DNA of 64,000 bases from JACKOB01 sp024234575 (GCA_051208035.1 JBPJFZ010000017.1:1-64000), one strand, 5' to 3'. Numbered from the stretch's first letter, positions 17,292-26,273 are shown. The notes: a model not told the origin generated them from the sequence alone. Translations and numbers: made by a program.

Positions 17292-18449
17292 TTAAAGCGC
17301 CATTTGTAATATTTCTCTACTAATATCCAGTGTTACTTCACGACGCTCTCCCAGACGGGTCATGCGGTGTGCTTGCAAGCGGGAAATGATGTTTTCGATA
17401 TCGCTGGATTCGATGCCAACATCCGCCAGCCGCGTTGGCAAGTCCATTTTACGAAAGAACTTTTCGGTAAGTCTGATCGCGTCGTTGATTCGCTGCTCCT
17501 CGTCGCCTTCTTGTAACTGCCAGACTCGTGCGGCATATTGCAGCAATTTTTCGCGTTTCGACTCTCGTCTGACTTTAAGTGTTGCGGGTAGAATTATCGA
17601 CAGCGTGCGTGCGTGGTCGACACCAAACTCTGCCGTCAGTTCATGGCCGATCATATGTGTCGCCCAGTCTTGCGGCACGCCTGCACCAATCAGCCCATTC
17701 AATGCCAGGCTCGCTGCCCACATAATGTTACCGCGAACAGAAATATCGTCTTGTGTTTTAGGCGCTAATGCCTTTGGGCCTTCTTCGATTAGCGTTAGCA
17801 GTAATCCTTCGGCGAACCGGTCTTGCACTTTTGCATTAACTGGGTAGGTGATGTACTGCTCAATGGTGTGTACAAAGGCGTCTACAACGCCATTCCCTAT
17901 TTGTCTGGGAGAAAGTGAAAGTGTCAGGCTCGGGTCGAGAATGGCAAAGCGCGGGCGTATCAGCGGATGATTTAACGGCAGCTTTTGCCCATTGCGGGTA
18001 ATGACGGCGCCGTTATTACTTTCTGATCCGGTTGCGGGCAATGTAACAATTACCCCGAGTGGTAATGCGGCTTTGATTTTGCCTCGTTTAGCGATGATGT
18101 CCCACGGCTCTTCTCCTTCGAACAACGCAGCTGCCGCGATAAATTTACTGCCATCAATCACGGATCCGCCACCGACTGCCAATAAGTAATTGATCTGCTT
18201 TTCTTTGATCAATGGTAGAGCTTTTATCAGTGTCTCGTACTGCGGGTTGGGCTCAATGCCTGCAAATTCAAACCATTCATGCTGGCTCAATGCCTCGCTG
18301 ACTTGTGTATAAACGCCATTTTCTTTGATTGAGCCACCACCATAGAGAACCAGCACCCTCGCATCAGCGGGTATTTCCCGGACAATCGTGGCTATCTGGC
18401 CTTCGCCAAAGTGAATCTGTGTACTGTTAAGGTATGAGAAATTAAGCAT
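17292..18449 (-). CDS. yqhD: YqhD-type iron-containing alcohol dehydrogenase
   Basis: NADPH-dependent aldehyde reductase that detoxifies short and peroxidation-derived aldehydes. The 385-aa protein tracks Escherichia coli YqhD along its length: 'ARVLVLYGGGSIK', 'LLAVGGGSVIDGSKFIAAA', 'LPATGSESNNGAVI', 'NGVVDAFVHTIEQYIT', and the metal-ligand region 'THMIGHELTAEFGVDHARTL'. The open frame extends upstream to 18743, but the ATG at 18449 has AGGA upstream and matches the family start. The extension would overlap the divergent peroxidase gene. Pairing with a diiron-type hydrolase suggests a shared aldehyde-related task. Confidence 0.93.
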   Translation of the reverse strand: MLNFSYLNSTQIHFGEGQIATIVREIPADARVLVLYGGGSIKENGVYTQVSEALSQHEWFEFAGIEPNPQYETLIKALPLIKEKQINYLLAVGGGSVIDGSKFIAAAALFEGEEPWDIIAKRGKIKAALPLGVIVTLPATGSESNNGAVITRNGQKLPLNHPLIRPRFAILDPSLTLSLSPRQIGNGVVDAFVHTIEQYITYPVNAKVQDRFAEGLLLTLIEEGPKALAPKTQDDISVRGNIMWAASLALNGLIGAGVPQDWATHMIGHELTAEFGVDHARTLSIILPATLKVRRESKREKLLQYAARVWQLQEGDEEQRINDAIRLTEKFFRKMDLPTRLADVGIESSDIENIISRLQAHRMTRLGERREVTLDISREILQMAL

Positions 18450-18645
18450 TGTGGTCCTACCATAGAAACGGTTGTCGATAGTCTGCAATATATTGCAGGC
18501 AAAGTCTCTGCTCATGCGCGCATCTTTTTTGTAACCAAATAAATAGCTTTGTTGGCTTTTGGTAGTCGTGTCGATTTGTACCCTGCATGATAGAAATATC
18601 CGTCTAAGATACAAGCAATACCCCCCTGTTATTAGTGAGATCATT

Positions 18646-20211
18646 ATGTTGAAACGGGCAGAAATAGGCGCATCTAAGATTGTATTGATTGCTTCCCTCA
18701 TAGGGGGGCTTACAGCTTGTGGCAGTGATAGCAAAAGTGACAATACAGCCGGTTCAGACGAGCAACTGCGCAGTTTGATTGCTGAGCAGCAGTTGACAGG
18801 AGACCCATCTGGCGGACGTACTCTGCCAGCAGTTACGGATGCGAAAGCTGTGTTGGGGATGGAATTGTTCTTCTCGCTGTCATTAGGCGGTGACCTCGAC
18901 TCGGCCTGCGTCAGTTGCCATCATCCAGCACTAGGAGGGGGGGATGATTTATCTTTACCCATCGGTGTTGGCGCTGACAACCCTCATTTGCTTGGCCCTG
19001 GCAGAACTCATGAGAGTGGTAAACGGACACCCACAGTCCCCAGAAATGCACCGACAACGTTTAATATAGCCTTATGGGATAAAACCCTGTTTTGGGATGG
19101 CCGAGTAGAAAGTTTAGGTAAAACGCCACTCAAAAATGGTGGTGATGGCTTGGGGATTAGAACGCCTGATAGTGCGTTAAATGAAGCGGACGCTAAAGCA
19201 GGCGAAAACCTCACCGCTGCGCAAGCTCGCTTTCCTGTAACATCTGCCGCAGAGATGAGAGGACATAGCTATGCGATTGGTGATAACGCCACATTGCGGG
19301 CGCGGTTAGAATCACGCTTACAAAATACGGGCTTAAGCGCGGGCGAAATTACCGTTGACCCCGATGGTGACAGTTTGAACAATTGGGTGCAGGCGTTTGA
19401 AGCTGTTTATGAGCCTACGATACCCGCTGAGAATATCATTACCTTTGATCGCGTTGCGGACGCCATCGCAGCCTATGAGAACTCGCAAGTGTTTGTGAAT
19501 ACGCCTTGGAAAAACTATGTCGAAGGTAATGTCGATGCACTTTCTGAGGCGCAAAAGCGTGGTGCTATTTTGTTTTTCTCGTCAGTTGAAAAGGGTGGTG
19601 CAGGCTGCGCCTCCTGTCATAGCGGAGACTTTTTTACGGATGAGTCTTTTCATGTAATCGCTATGCCTCAGATTGGTGAAGGTAAAGGTGACGGCCCAAA
19701 GGGAACCGACGATTTCGGTCGGATGAGGGAAACTGGCGAATTAAGCGACCAATACGCATTTCGTACGCCAACATTACTCAATGTGGAGCATACTGGCCCT
19801 TATGGTCATGCCGGAGCATATGAGACTTTAAACGAGGTGATCAAACACCATTTGCAGCCAGCGCTGAGTATTGGTGATTTCTTTGCCAGTGGTGGTAACT
19901 GCTCGTCAATGCGGCAGTTAAGTGCAGAGCAGACGTGTGAGAGTATTTCTGGCAATGATGCAGAAATCAATACCCGCCTCGCTCTGGCAAAACTTGAAAT
20001 GGATCAGCAGGCAGGGACGTCGGCATTGGTGAATGCACAATTAGCCGAAACTCAGGTCAATGACCTGGAAAGTTTTCTGTTAGCGCTGACAGACCCATGC
20101 CTGGAAGACAGTGGCTGTATTGGTCAGTGGATTCCACAGGGGGCAGATACTATCGACCAAAATCGGATCATCGCCGTGGATGAGTTTAATAGTAGCCTGC
20201 TGAAAAACTAA
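18646..20211 (+). CDS. Di-heme cytochrome c peroxidase / MauG-family lipoprotein
   Basis: Exported di-heme enzyme of 521 aa, expected to reduce hydrogen peroxide or carry out MauG-like oxidation in the periplasm. A lipobox (LTAC, C25) marks lipoprotein anchoring. Two CXXCH heme sites are present (C88-H92 and C321-H325), and the axial Met region 'VIAMPQ' lies near 340. The family block 'YAFRTPTLLNVEHTGPYGHAGAY' is intact. The ATG at 18646 was chosen over an upstream start at 18559 because it begins the signal peptide. At over 500 aa it is longer than classical CcpA (about 330 aa) and carries an insert around 100-260. Confidence 0.88.
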   Translation: MLKRAEIGASKIVLIASLIGGLTACGSDSKSDNTAGSDEQLRSLIAEQQLTGDPSGGRTLPAVTDAKAVLGMELFFSLSLGGDLDSACVSCHHPALGGGDDLSLPIGVGADNPHLLGPGRTHESGKRTPTVPRNAPTTFNIALWDKTLFWDGRVESLGKTPLKNGGDGLGIRTPDSALNEADAKAGENLTAAQARFPVTSAAEMRGHSYAIGDNATLRARLESRLQNTGLSAGEITVDPDGDSLNNWVQAFEAVYEPTIPAENIITFDRVADAIAAYENSQVFVNTPWKNYVEGNVDALSEAQKRGAILFFSSVEKGGAGCASCHSGDFFTDESFHVIAMPQIGEGKGDGPKGTDDFGRMRETGELSDQYAFRTPTLLNVEHTGPYGHAGAYETLNEVIKHHLQPALSIGDFFASGGNCSSMRQLSAEQTCESISGNDAEINTRLALAKLEMDQQAGTSALVNAQLAETQVNDLESFLLALTDPCLEDSGCIGQWIPQGADTIDQNRIIAVDEFNSSLLKN

Positions 20212-20266
20212 AAGCTGCTTGAAGGAAAAACGAGCAGGCAAGGTCTTTCAAAAAGTATACGGCTGA

Positions 20267-21088
20267 ATGATTTGGTGTCTATACTATGGCCTTGAGTCTT
20301 ACTTATTAGGGCTAGCTAAATTGAATGCCACTGCCTTTTTCCTTCAACTGCAAGTTGTTTTTTTTCTTGCCTGTCTTGCTGCTGAGGCGCTAGCCGAAGG
20401 TCGCCCGCAGTTGGTTGTGGCTTATGGTTCACATAATGCGCCACCGATAGCAATTGTTAACGAGTCATCTGGCGAAATCGCCAGTGGCGTTATATATGAT
20501 ATGGGTCTTGAGCTGGCTGCGCGAGTGGGTGCGACGCCAGCGTTTAAACTTATTCCCCGCAAGAGACTGCCGTTTTCGCTTATCAACGGCGATGTGCATG
20601 TTTACTGCGAGTGGAATCCGGCCTGGACTGCGCAGGCAGACAAGCTGTTCTGGTCGGAACCAATGTATACCTCGTCTGACCACTTTATGGTAAGGGTGGA
20701 TAGTCCAATCAGTTTGACGCATAGGGATAATCTGAAAGGATTGGTTATCGGAGCGATACGGGGGTTTAAATACTCTCCTGCTTTGATGGCGGCAGTCTCA
20801 CAAGGGCACGTCGTAAGAGTCGACGTTAACTCGAACCAGCAGAACATCGATATGCTGGCCTTAAAGCGTGTTGATGCCATTATTATCGAGAAATTTATTT
20901 CGGGTTATTTGTTAAAAGGGCGTGAGGATTCTGGTGCTTTCCGTATCGAGCCATTAGTTGATGACGTCAAAGACAGGTATTGTTCGTTTTCTCCCAAAAC
21001 GCCTGTGTCAATACCGAATCTGCAGAAAGCAGCCGCGGCTATGCGGGCGGATGGTACCATCGAAAAAATACTTCAGCGCTATCGCTAG
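20267..21088 (+). CDS. Periplasmic solute-binding protein, SBP_bac_3-like (orphan)
   Basis: Protein of up to 273 aa with a hydrophobic N-terminal segment ending near ALAEG and a type II binding fold: 'LVVAYGSHNAPPIAIVNES', 'GVIYDMGLELAARVGA', 'GAIRGFKYSPAL' and 'LALKRVDAIIIEKFIS'. The start is unsure. ATG 20267 has no clear ribosome site, and a TTG at 20321 would also keep the signal segment. It follows the peroxidase gene by 55 bp, so it may share its transcript. No permease is nearby. It resembles the other orphan binding proteins at 6507 and 22649 in fold. Confidence 0.72.
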   Translation: MIWCLYYGLESYLLGLAKLNATAFFLQLQVVFFLACLAAEALAEGRPQLVVAYGSHNAPPIAIVNESSGEIASGVIYDMGLELAARVGATPAFKLIPRKRLPFSLINGDVHVYCEWNPAWTAQADKLFWSEPMYTSSDHFMVRVDSPISLTHRDNLKGLVIGAIRGFKYSPALMAAVSQGHVVRVDVNSNQQNIDMLALKRVDAIIIEKFISGYLLKGREDSGAFRIEPLVDDVKDRYCSFSPKTPVSIPNLQKAAAAMRADGTIEKILQRYR

Positions 21089-21209
21089 TCGCCTGGGATT
21101 CATCGGCTCGGCATTAGTTGTTTCCATTATTTAATTCTTTTCCCCTGTCACTTTAAATCTATGCAGATAGAATGGAGCGATCTTGTTCATCTTTTGCAGG
21201 GCTACCTCT

Positions 21210-21782
21210 ATGTTACTAAAAACAAAGTTAATAAAAACAAACGTTTTTCAACGGATTAAAACGAATGCGATGCACGTAAAATCTGTCTTATTTATTCTGG
21301 TAATGGCAGTTGCCACTTATAGCTGGGCTTTTTCTTTTATGATTAAAGAGCCGCAGATCAATAGTGTGTTATTGCTGACTTTCCCCTATGAAACACAAAT
21401 GGGTACTAACCGGATTCGCCTGACCAATCCACAGCCACATTTTTACGAGTCATCCCAAGAGATAGGAATCACGCTGAAAATTGCGATAAGTGATCAGGTG
21501 TCGGGGCAAACGGCTCAGGCAAAAACCATGTTACGTGGTGGTATTCGCTTTGACTCGAAAAATCAGCAGTTGCAACTCGTAAAACCGAAAATCGCCAGCC
21601 TGGACTGGATTGATAAGCCTGCAGCAGAGAATCAGGATTTGGTTAACCAGGTGACCCAGCTGGTTGGGCAGGATATGCCTGTGATTGTGCTGCTTGACGT
21701 TAAACAGCTGACTGGCAATACGTTTACCCCCACCCTGAGCGATATCAAAATAAAGCAGCAAGGTATTGAAGTGTCATTCTGA
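21210..21782 (+). CDS. DUF1439-like (YceB-type) exported protein
   Basis: A 190-aa protein with an N-terminal membrane/signal segment ('VLFILVMAVATYSWAFSFMI') and a domain resembling DUF1439 lipoproteins such as YceB: 'FPYETQMGTNRIRLTNPQPHF', then a beta-rich region ending 'LSDIKIKQQGIEVSF'. It lacks a lipobox cysteine, so it would be anchored by its N-terminal helix or released. The ATG at 21210 was chosen because AGGG lies 8 nt upstream. Starts at 21183 (TTG) and 21267 are alternatives. The role is unknown. Confidence 0.6.
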   Translation: MLLKTKLIKTNVFQRIKTNAMHVKSVLFILVMAVATYSWAFSFMIKEPQINSVLLLTFPYETQMGTNRIRLTNPQPHFYESSQEIGITLKIAISDQVSGQTAQAKTMLRGGIRFDSKNQQLQLVKPKIASLDWIDKPAAENQDLVNQVTQLVGQDMPVIVLLDVKQLTGNTFTPTLSDIKIKQQGIEVSF

Positions 21783-21798
21783 TACTTTGACGAGCTGT

Positions 21799-22317
21799 TT
21801 AGTCAGCAAACAGGTCGGGTTGTAGGTGGTAAATCTGAACGCTATCGCCCACGCAAATTCTTCCTTCTTTTACGACTTTTGCGCAGATTCCGCCATGTCC
21901 TAGCATGGCGGCGACACCACCGGGGCCTAATGCCAGTTCCATTTTGGCGCAGGGTGGGCAGGATGCAGTGGCTTCGAATATTGACTCTCCAATTCTAAAT
22001 TGCTGGTAGCGCAATGCCGCCAGATTGATGTTCTTGACCACAAGATTGCGCCTGACCAGCTCTGGGGAAATGGAAGGCTGACCAAGATAGTGTGCAATTT
22101 GCGCGAGATACTCTTCAGAAATTATCGTTACCTGCCTGTTCGAAGGTGACGCCGACATGCTGCGATGATCCCCTTCTAAGCCGCGATTATAAAGTGCCTT
22201 TACTTCAGTGACTGAGGTCATGGGCTGCTTGCGTTGTGGACGCAAACCTATCCATGTAACCTCTCCCGGAGGCAAGTCCCTGATAAATCGACTAAACAGA
22301 TTGTTGGGGTTACGCAT
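21799..22317 (-). CDS. MOSC-domain protein
   Basis: A 172-aa single MOSC domain, the C-terminal fold of molybdenum cofactor sulfurases. The opening reads 'VTWIGLRPQRKQPMTSVTEV', and the conserved GDHR block and the family cysteine in 'ATASCPPCAKMELALG' are present. Stand-alone MOSC proteins such as YiiM act in detoxifying N-hydroxylated compounds with the molybdenum cofactor, which is the best guess here. A GAGAGG site lies directly upstream of the ATG. It is a single-gene unit converging with the DUF1439 gene. Confidence 0.82.
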   Translation of the reverse strand: MRNPNNLFSRFIRDLPPGEVTWIGLRPQRKQPMTSVTEVKALYNRGLEGDHRSMSASPSNRQVTIISEEYLAQIAHYLGQPSISPELVRRNLVVKNINLAALRYQQFRIGESIFEATASCPPCAKMELALGPGGVAAMLGHGGICAKVVKEGRICVGDSVQIYHLQPDLFAD

Positions 22318-22438
22318 AGAGCCTCTCTGATTGCTGATGTTGTATTTTTCGTCTATGAGATCAGACCCTGCAGCAAAATGGTAGTTCAGTGCCAGATGTC
22401 TGCCGTTTCCAATATATGGTTGTTTTATAATCCTTATC

Positions 22439-22490
22439 TATGCACAACTTCTGTGGATAACTCCTTTAATATCCTCTTGAGAAACTCGCC
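22439..22490 (+). repeat. DnaA-box-pair element, copy 1
   Basis: A TATGCACA half (22439-22446) faces TGTGGATAA (22452-22460) with 5 nt between them, followed by the shared tail AATATCCTCTTGAGA. Both 9-mers fit the DnaA-box pattern in inverted orientation. It lies in the divergent gap between the MOSC gene and the binding-protein gene at 22649. One of five copies in the window. Confidence 0.75.
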
Positions 22491-22648
22491 AAAGGCCCAA
22501 AAGCATTGGCTTATAGCGTAATGGTTGATTATTGTTCTGCCACTTCGAGGCAGGACAATTTACGCACATATTGTTTGCCAATTGCACGGCAAATTCTTAC
22601 GGATAAGTTAGACTTTATAGTCGGGTACTAGTTTTTAAAGGAGGGGGA

Positions 22649-23404
22649 ATGCAAGCGTTAAGGTTTGTATGGAGTGTTACCTGGATTGGCCTGTCAGGCC
22701 TGCTACATGCGGACACTGGCGTGGACTCGGCAAGAGTGGTTTCTGTTGTCAGTGAGGCTTGGCCGCCCTATATATTTCTTGAAAATGGCAAGGCTCGCGG
22801 GCTGGAAGTAGAGATCGCAGAAGAAACGCTTAGCCTGATGAACTTAAAAATGGAATTTGAGGAGCTACCCTGGCAAAGAGCCATTGTGCAAGTAAAAGAG
22901 CAGCGGTCCGATGCGATTTTGGGGATTTTTAAAAATGCAGAAAGGCTGCGTTATTTTTGTTTTCCTGATGAGCCGCTACTCGAAACATCCTATGCTATAT
23001 TTTCTAATGCTTCCAAACCGGTTAAGTATAACAGTTTAAACGACTTGTCTGGCTTAACGGTCGCCGTGACGCGAGGCTACTTTTACAGCCAGGAGTTTTC
23101 CGATGCCAGCGAAATCAACAAAGTGGAAGTGACCGGCGTCGAGCAAAGTCTGGGTATGCTGGCCCTGGGCAGGGTTGATGTTGTCATCGATAACCGCGCA
23201 GTAGGGCATTATTATGCAGACAAACTGGGTATTAGTGCGAAGATTATCGTATCTGAAAAGCCGCTGACTCAGCCTAATCCTCATTACATCGCCTTTTCTA
23301 TGAAAGGCGACAACAAGCAATTGTGTGAAGATTTCTCTAAAGCACTCACAACATTTCGAAAAACAGACGCCTACACAGAGTTATTGCAAAAATATGGTTA
23401 TTGA
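22649..23404 (+). CDS. Periplasmic solute-binding protein, SBP_bac_3-like (orphan)
   Basis: A 251-aa exported protein with a signal peptide ending near LLHADTG and a type II binding fold: 'VSEAWPPYIFLENGKARGLEVEIAEE', 'LPWQRAIVQVKEQRSDAILGI', 'GLTVAVTRGYFYS' and 'LALGRVDVVIDN'. It is the usual length for polar amino-acid-binding proteins. AAAGGAGGGGG precedes the ATG, a very strong ribosome site. No transporter partner is adjacent. It is flanked on both sides by DnaA-box-pair elements. It may act as a free sensor or serve a transporter encoded elsewhere. Confidence 0.82.
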   Translation: MQALRFVWSVTWIGLSGLLHADTGVDSARVVSVVSEAWPPYIFLENGKARGLEVEIAEETLSLMNLKMEFEELPWQRAIVQVKEQRSDAILGIFKNAERLRYFCFPDEPLLETSYAIFSNASKPVKYNSLNDLSGLTVAVTRGYFYSQEFSDASEINKVEVTGVEQSLGMLALGRVDVVIDNRAVGHYYADKLGISAKIIVSEKPLTQPNPHYIAFSMKGDNKQLCEDFSKALTTFRKTDAYTELLQKYGY

Positions 23405-23448
23405 TGCCCTGCTAGATACGTCATCTCTGCCTAAAAGGTCACCGCTTG

Positions 23449-23497
23449 TTATGCACGAAATCTGTGGATAACTCACTTGGCAACATCTTAAGAAATC
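23449..23497 (+). repeat. DnaA-box-pair element, copy 2
   Basis: TTATGCACG (23449-23457) and TGTGGATAA (23463-23471) are separated by 5 nt, with the tail CAACATCTTAAGAAATCT. It lies downstream of the binding-protein gene and has the same orientation as the other copies. Confidence 0.75.
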
Positions 23498-23663
23498 TAC
23501 CTTGGCCAGTATTTACAAGGGGTTTCAGGATGTGTTTAAAAAGTATACGGGAGTAACCGTGTGGCCTAAAAAACAAACAAATTATTCAATACACAAGGCT
23601 TCTGTGGCTTTCTAAACCAGACAAAGATTGACCGAAAAATACCTTTTATGTCGACTATCTGCT

Positions 23664-23728
23664 GAACTATCAGTACATTTTGGAACTATCAGTACATTTT
23701 GGAACTATCAGTACATTTTGGAACTATC
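23664..23728. repeat. 19-bp tandem repeat (three full units plus a partial)
   Basis: The unit GAACTATCAGTACATTTTG occurs three times without a mismatch (23664-23682, 23683-23701, 23702-23720). A fourth unit breaks off after GAACTATC (23721-23728). It lies 64 bp upstream of the DUF2956 gene in an otherwise unannotated gap of 387 bp (23405-23791). Perfect identity of the units implies recent expansion or selection. It may be a row of protein-binding sites. Confidence 0.92.
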
Positions 23729-23791
23729 GGCACGGCGATTGGCAATAATTCGCGGTGACTTACAATTTGCTAAATCATGTAGTGTGTTTTT

Positions 23792-24121
23792 ATGGCGAAA
23801 TATTCACATCGAAAAACTGTTTCAGAACAAACTAAACAAGAGTCGCTTGCTGTCGCGCGTGGCACACAAAAGCCTGGGCAAACGAAAGAGCAAACGCGTT
23901 TAATTGCGCAAGGTGTGCAAAAAGGCATAGAACAGTATAAAAAACAGCAAAAAGCCAAAATGCGTGAGCGCGACAAGCTAAGTAAAAAGCAGGTGGCAGC
24001 TGAAGTCGTGCAGCCAGCAGATGATATTTCTAATGTGGACAGTAATACCCGGCTGCCTTGGATATTGCTGGTTTTGTCGTGGATGTTTTTCGGGGTTGTC
24101 TTTGCTTTTTATGGATTTTGA
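23792..24121 (+). CDS. DUF2956 family membrane-tethered protein
   Basis: A 109-aa protein whose charged N-terminal region (MAKYSHRKTVSEQTKQESL, then 'ARGTQKPGQTKEQTRLIAQGVQKGIEQYKK') matches the DUF2956 family of gammaproteobacteria, followed by one C-terminal membrane helix (about residues 88-107). The function is unknown. The layout suggests a cytoplasmic basic domain tethered at the inner membrane. The only strong regulatory hint is the 19-bp tandem repeat just upstream. No clear Shine-Dalgarno site is visible. Confidence 0.8.
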   Translation: MAKYSHRKTVSEQTKQESLAVARGTQKPGQTKEQTRLIAQGVQKGIEQYKKQQKAKMRERDKLSKKQVAAEVVQPADDISNVDSNTRLPWILLVLSWMFFGVVFAFYGF

Positions 24122-24177
24122 AATGCTCGATTTTTGCTGCGCTAGACCCTGTTTTGTGTTTGTTTGATCACCTATTA

Positions 24178-24227
24178 TTATGCACACAAACTGTGGATAA
24201 CTACGTGAATATCTTCTTGAAAAACTA
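24178..24227 (+). repeat. DnaA-box-pair element, copy 3
   Basis: TTATGCACA (24178-24186) and TGTGGATAA (24192-24200) are spaced by 5 nt, followed by AATATCTTCTTGAAAAACT. This is the copy closest to a perfect inverted pair of DnaA 9-mers. It lies between the convergent DUF2956 and yaeQ genes. Confidence 0.8.
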
Positions 24228-24340
24228 ATTAACCCACTGTAAATAAACAAATTGAAACAAGTGTTTAAATATTACGCTTAGGTGACAAAATTGTGAAATT
24301 ACGGTGCTTTTTTGGCCGTTTAATACAGCCAAAGTCAGCG

Positions 24341-24886
24341 TTAATCCAGTCGTTTAAGATAGGTGGGGGTTACCTCAATATTGTGGCTATCGTCACTTAG
24401 CCAAACGGTGCCATCTTGAATAGTACACTGCAGCTTCATCGTGCGATGAGTGAGGGTTGTAAGGGTTTTGCGTTGTGCCTCGGCAATAGCCATTACCATC
24501 AGGTTTGAGTATCTTTCCAGCTTGCTGCGGTTTTGTTGCCACCAGATGTCTCCAGCATTACCGGCAAAGCTATAAACGATAACCGACTTCGCCCTGCCGC
24601 AGCCTTTGCGCACGCGCTTTTCGTCAGGTTGGCCCAGCTCTATCCATAATTCGATTTCACCAGAGAGATTCTTCGACCACAGGTCTGGCTCATCATCTGT
24701 ACTGATGCCTTTTGTGAAGCTTAAGTGCTCGCTGGCATGCAGGGCAAAAGCAAGAATGCGCAGCATCATTCGCTCATCTGTTTCTGAGGGGTGACGGGCG
24801 ATCGTGAGATCATGGCTGGCATAGTAGTTTCTATCCATGTCGGAAATCTGTAATTCAGCTTTGAAAATAGTTGCCTTCAGTGCCAT
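24341..24886 (-). CDS. yaeQ: YaeQ family protein
   Basis: A 181-aa protein matching YaeQ in length and blocks: 'MALKATIFKAELQISDMDRNYYASHDLTIARHPSETDERMM' (residues 1-41), 'DEPDLWSKNLSGEIELWIELGQPDEKRVRKGC' and 'LMVMAIAEAQRKTLTTLTHRTMKLQCTIQDG'. The fold resembles PD-(D/E)XK nucleases, but no biochemical role is settled. YaeQ was once proposed to offset loss of RfaH. It is a single gene, with no clear ribosome site upstream of the ATG. Confidence 0.92.
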   Translation of the reverse strand: MALKATIFKAELQISDMDRNYYASHDLTIARHPSETDERMMLRILAFALHASEHLSFTKGISTDDEPDLWSKNLSGEIELWIELGQPDEKRVRKGCGRAKSVIVYSFAGNAGDIWWQQNRSKLERYSNLMVMAIAEAQRKTLTTLTHRTMKLQCTIQDGTVWLSDDSHNIEVTPTYLKRLD

Positions 24887-24988
24887 GATGCTTTTGCTCT
24901 ACTCAGTGACGTTTATATTGATGAGGCATCTTATCACGATTCTTTTTCGCGCAAGCTTTGGCTTTCACCCTTTATAGATGATTTACCT

Positions 24989-25654
24989 GTGACTGTACTG
25001 CCTGTTTTGTATTCTTTTCGCCGTTGTCCTTATGCGATGCGTGCCCGCCTGGCTATTTGGCAAAGCGGTCTTTGCGTTGAACTGCGTGAGGTAGAACTGA
25101 AGCGTAAGCCTGTGGATATGATAGAAGCCTCTGCCAAAGGCACTGTGCCCGTGCTGGTGCTACCCAATGGTGAGGTTATAGATGAGAGTCTCGATATTAT
25201 GCAATGGGCACTCACCCAGTCAGAAACGAATAGCTGGCAAAGTGATCAACGTGTCGATGCCTCCTGCAGGCTGCGTGAAGCGTGGATTAATACCAATGAC
25301 CATGATTTTAAAACGCATCTTGATCATTACAAATACTCTGTAGGGTACCCTGAGTTTTCAGTCGAGGTGTATCGGGCGCGAGGCGAAGTTTTTTTGCAGC
25401 AATTGGAAGAGCAATTAGTGACGACAAGGTTTCTTTCTGGTGTTCAGTTCGGTTTTACCGACGCGGCAATCGCCCCTTTTGTGCGGCAATTTGCGTTGGT
25501 AGATAAGGAGTGGTTCGATCAGGCGCCGTACCCGGCACTGCGAAATTGGCTGACACAGTTTCTCGAAAGCGATGCATTTCAGCAGGTGATGAAAAAGTAC
25601 ACACCCTGGAAAACAACAACGGATGGCGTGTTGTTTGGTCGGGGAGTAGGGTAA
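24989..25654 (+). CDS. Glutathione S-transferase family protein
   Basis: A 221-aa protein with an N-terminal thioredoxin-like domain ('VLYSFRRCPYAMRARLAIW', cysteine at residue 14) and an all-alpha C-terminal domain (about 90-215). The glutathione-binding 'GTVPVLVLPNGEVIDESLDIMQW' block is intact. The CPYA motif resembles omega/glutaredoxin-2-like members that use cysteine for thiol transfer rather than conjugation. The start is GTG at 24989, and the ribosome site is weak. It is followed 49 bp later by an FKBP gene. Confidence 0.87.
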   Translation: MTVLPVLYSFRRCPYAMRARLAIWQSGLCVELREVELKRKPVDMIEASAKGTVPVLVLPNGEVIDESLDIMQWALTQSETNSWQSDQRVDASCRLREAWINTNDHDFKTHLDHYKYSVGYPEFSVEVYRARGEVFLQQLEEQLVTTRFLSGVQFGFTDAAIAPFVRQFALVDKEWFDQAPYPALRNWLTQFLESDAFQQVMKKYTPWKTTTDGVLFGRGVG

Positions 25655-25703
25655 CATTCGTGCTGATCATTCGTTTGCCATTTACTTTATTTAGGAATCT
25701 AAC

Positions 25704-26180
25704 GTGTTAAAAATAATTTCTGCGATTGTACTTATCGGCGTGGTTTTTCTTCTGGTTCGTTATGCCACGAACACTAAGCAAATCGCTAGTGAAAGTGCGG
25801 CAAAAGGGGCTGCTTTTCTGGCAGAAAACGCGAAAGCGGAGGGTGTAAAAACCACGGCATCTGGATTGCAGTACAAGGTTTTAACCACCGGTACGGGAAC
25901 GGTTCACCCCACCGCCACTGATCGGGTTCGGGTGCATTATCATGGCACATTAATCAACGGTACTGTTTTTGATAGCTCTGTCGACCGGGGCGAGCCCATC
26001 GATTTTGGTTTGAATCAGGTTATTAAAGGTTGGACTGAGGGCGTGCAGTTAATGGTAGTTGGTGAGAAAACCCGTTTGTTTATACCAAGCGGTCTGGCCT
26101 ATGGTGATCGCGGTGTTGGCAAAATTGCACCGAGTTCAACCCTGATTTTTGATGTTGAGTTGTTGGCTATTAATCCTTGA
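25704..26180 (+). CDS. Membrane-anchored FKBP-type peptidyl-prolyl isomerase
   Basis: A 158-aa protein with an N-terminal membrane helix (residues 4-20), a short linker ('AAFLAENAKAEGVKTTASGLQYKVL') and one FKBP domain with conserved 'VRVHYHGTLINGTVFDSSVDRGEP', 'VIKGWTEGVQLM' and 'LAYGDRG' blocks. It would catalyse proline isomerisation in the periplasm while tethered to the inner membrane. The start is GTG at 25704 with AGGAA upstream. The FKBP domain is close to that of the soluble fklB product in this window, so the two may be paralogues. Confidence 0.9.
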   Translation: MLKIISAIVLIGVVFLLVRYATNTKQIASESAAKGAAFLAENAKAEGVKTTASGLQYKVLTTGTGTVHPTATDRVRVHYHGTLINGTVFDSSVDRGEPIDFGLNQVIKGWTEGVQLMVVGEKTRLFIPSGLAYGDRGVGKIAPSSTLIFDVELLAINP

Positions 26181-26273
26181 TCGAATGATTACCATTCTGT
26201 TGCCTGCCTGTTATCCAGTAGGCAACAGCTTCGCCCACTCGGGTGCTTCCAATCACGAACCTTTTAAATTTCC

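Noticed and set aside
17362..17847. A 161-codon plus-strand frame opposite yqhD
   Set aside because: It lies wholly inside the well-conserved yqhD coding region and has no ribosome site. It is a shadow.
20250..23550. A shared 13-mer (AAAAAGTATACGG) near two binding-protein genes
   Set aside because: Repeats of this length are expected by chance in a 64-kb window, and the flanks do not match.
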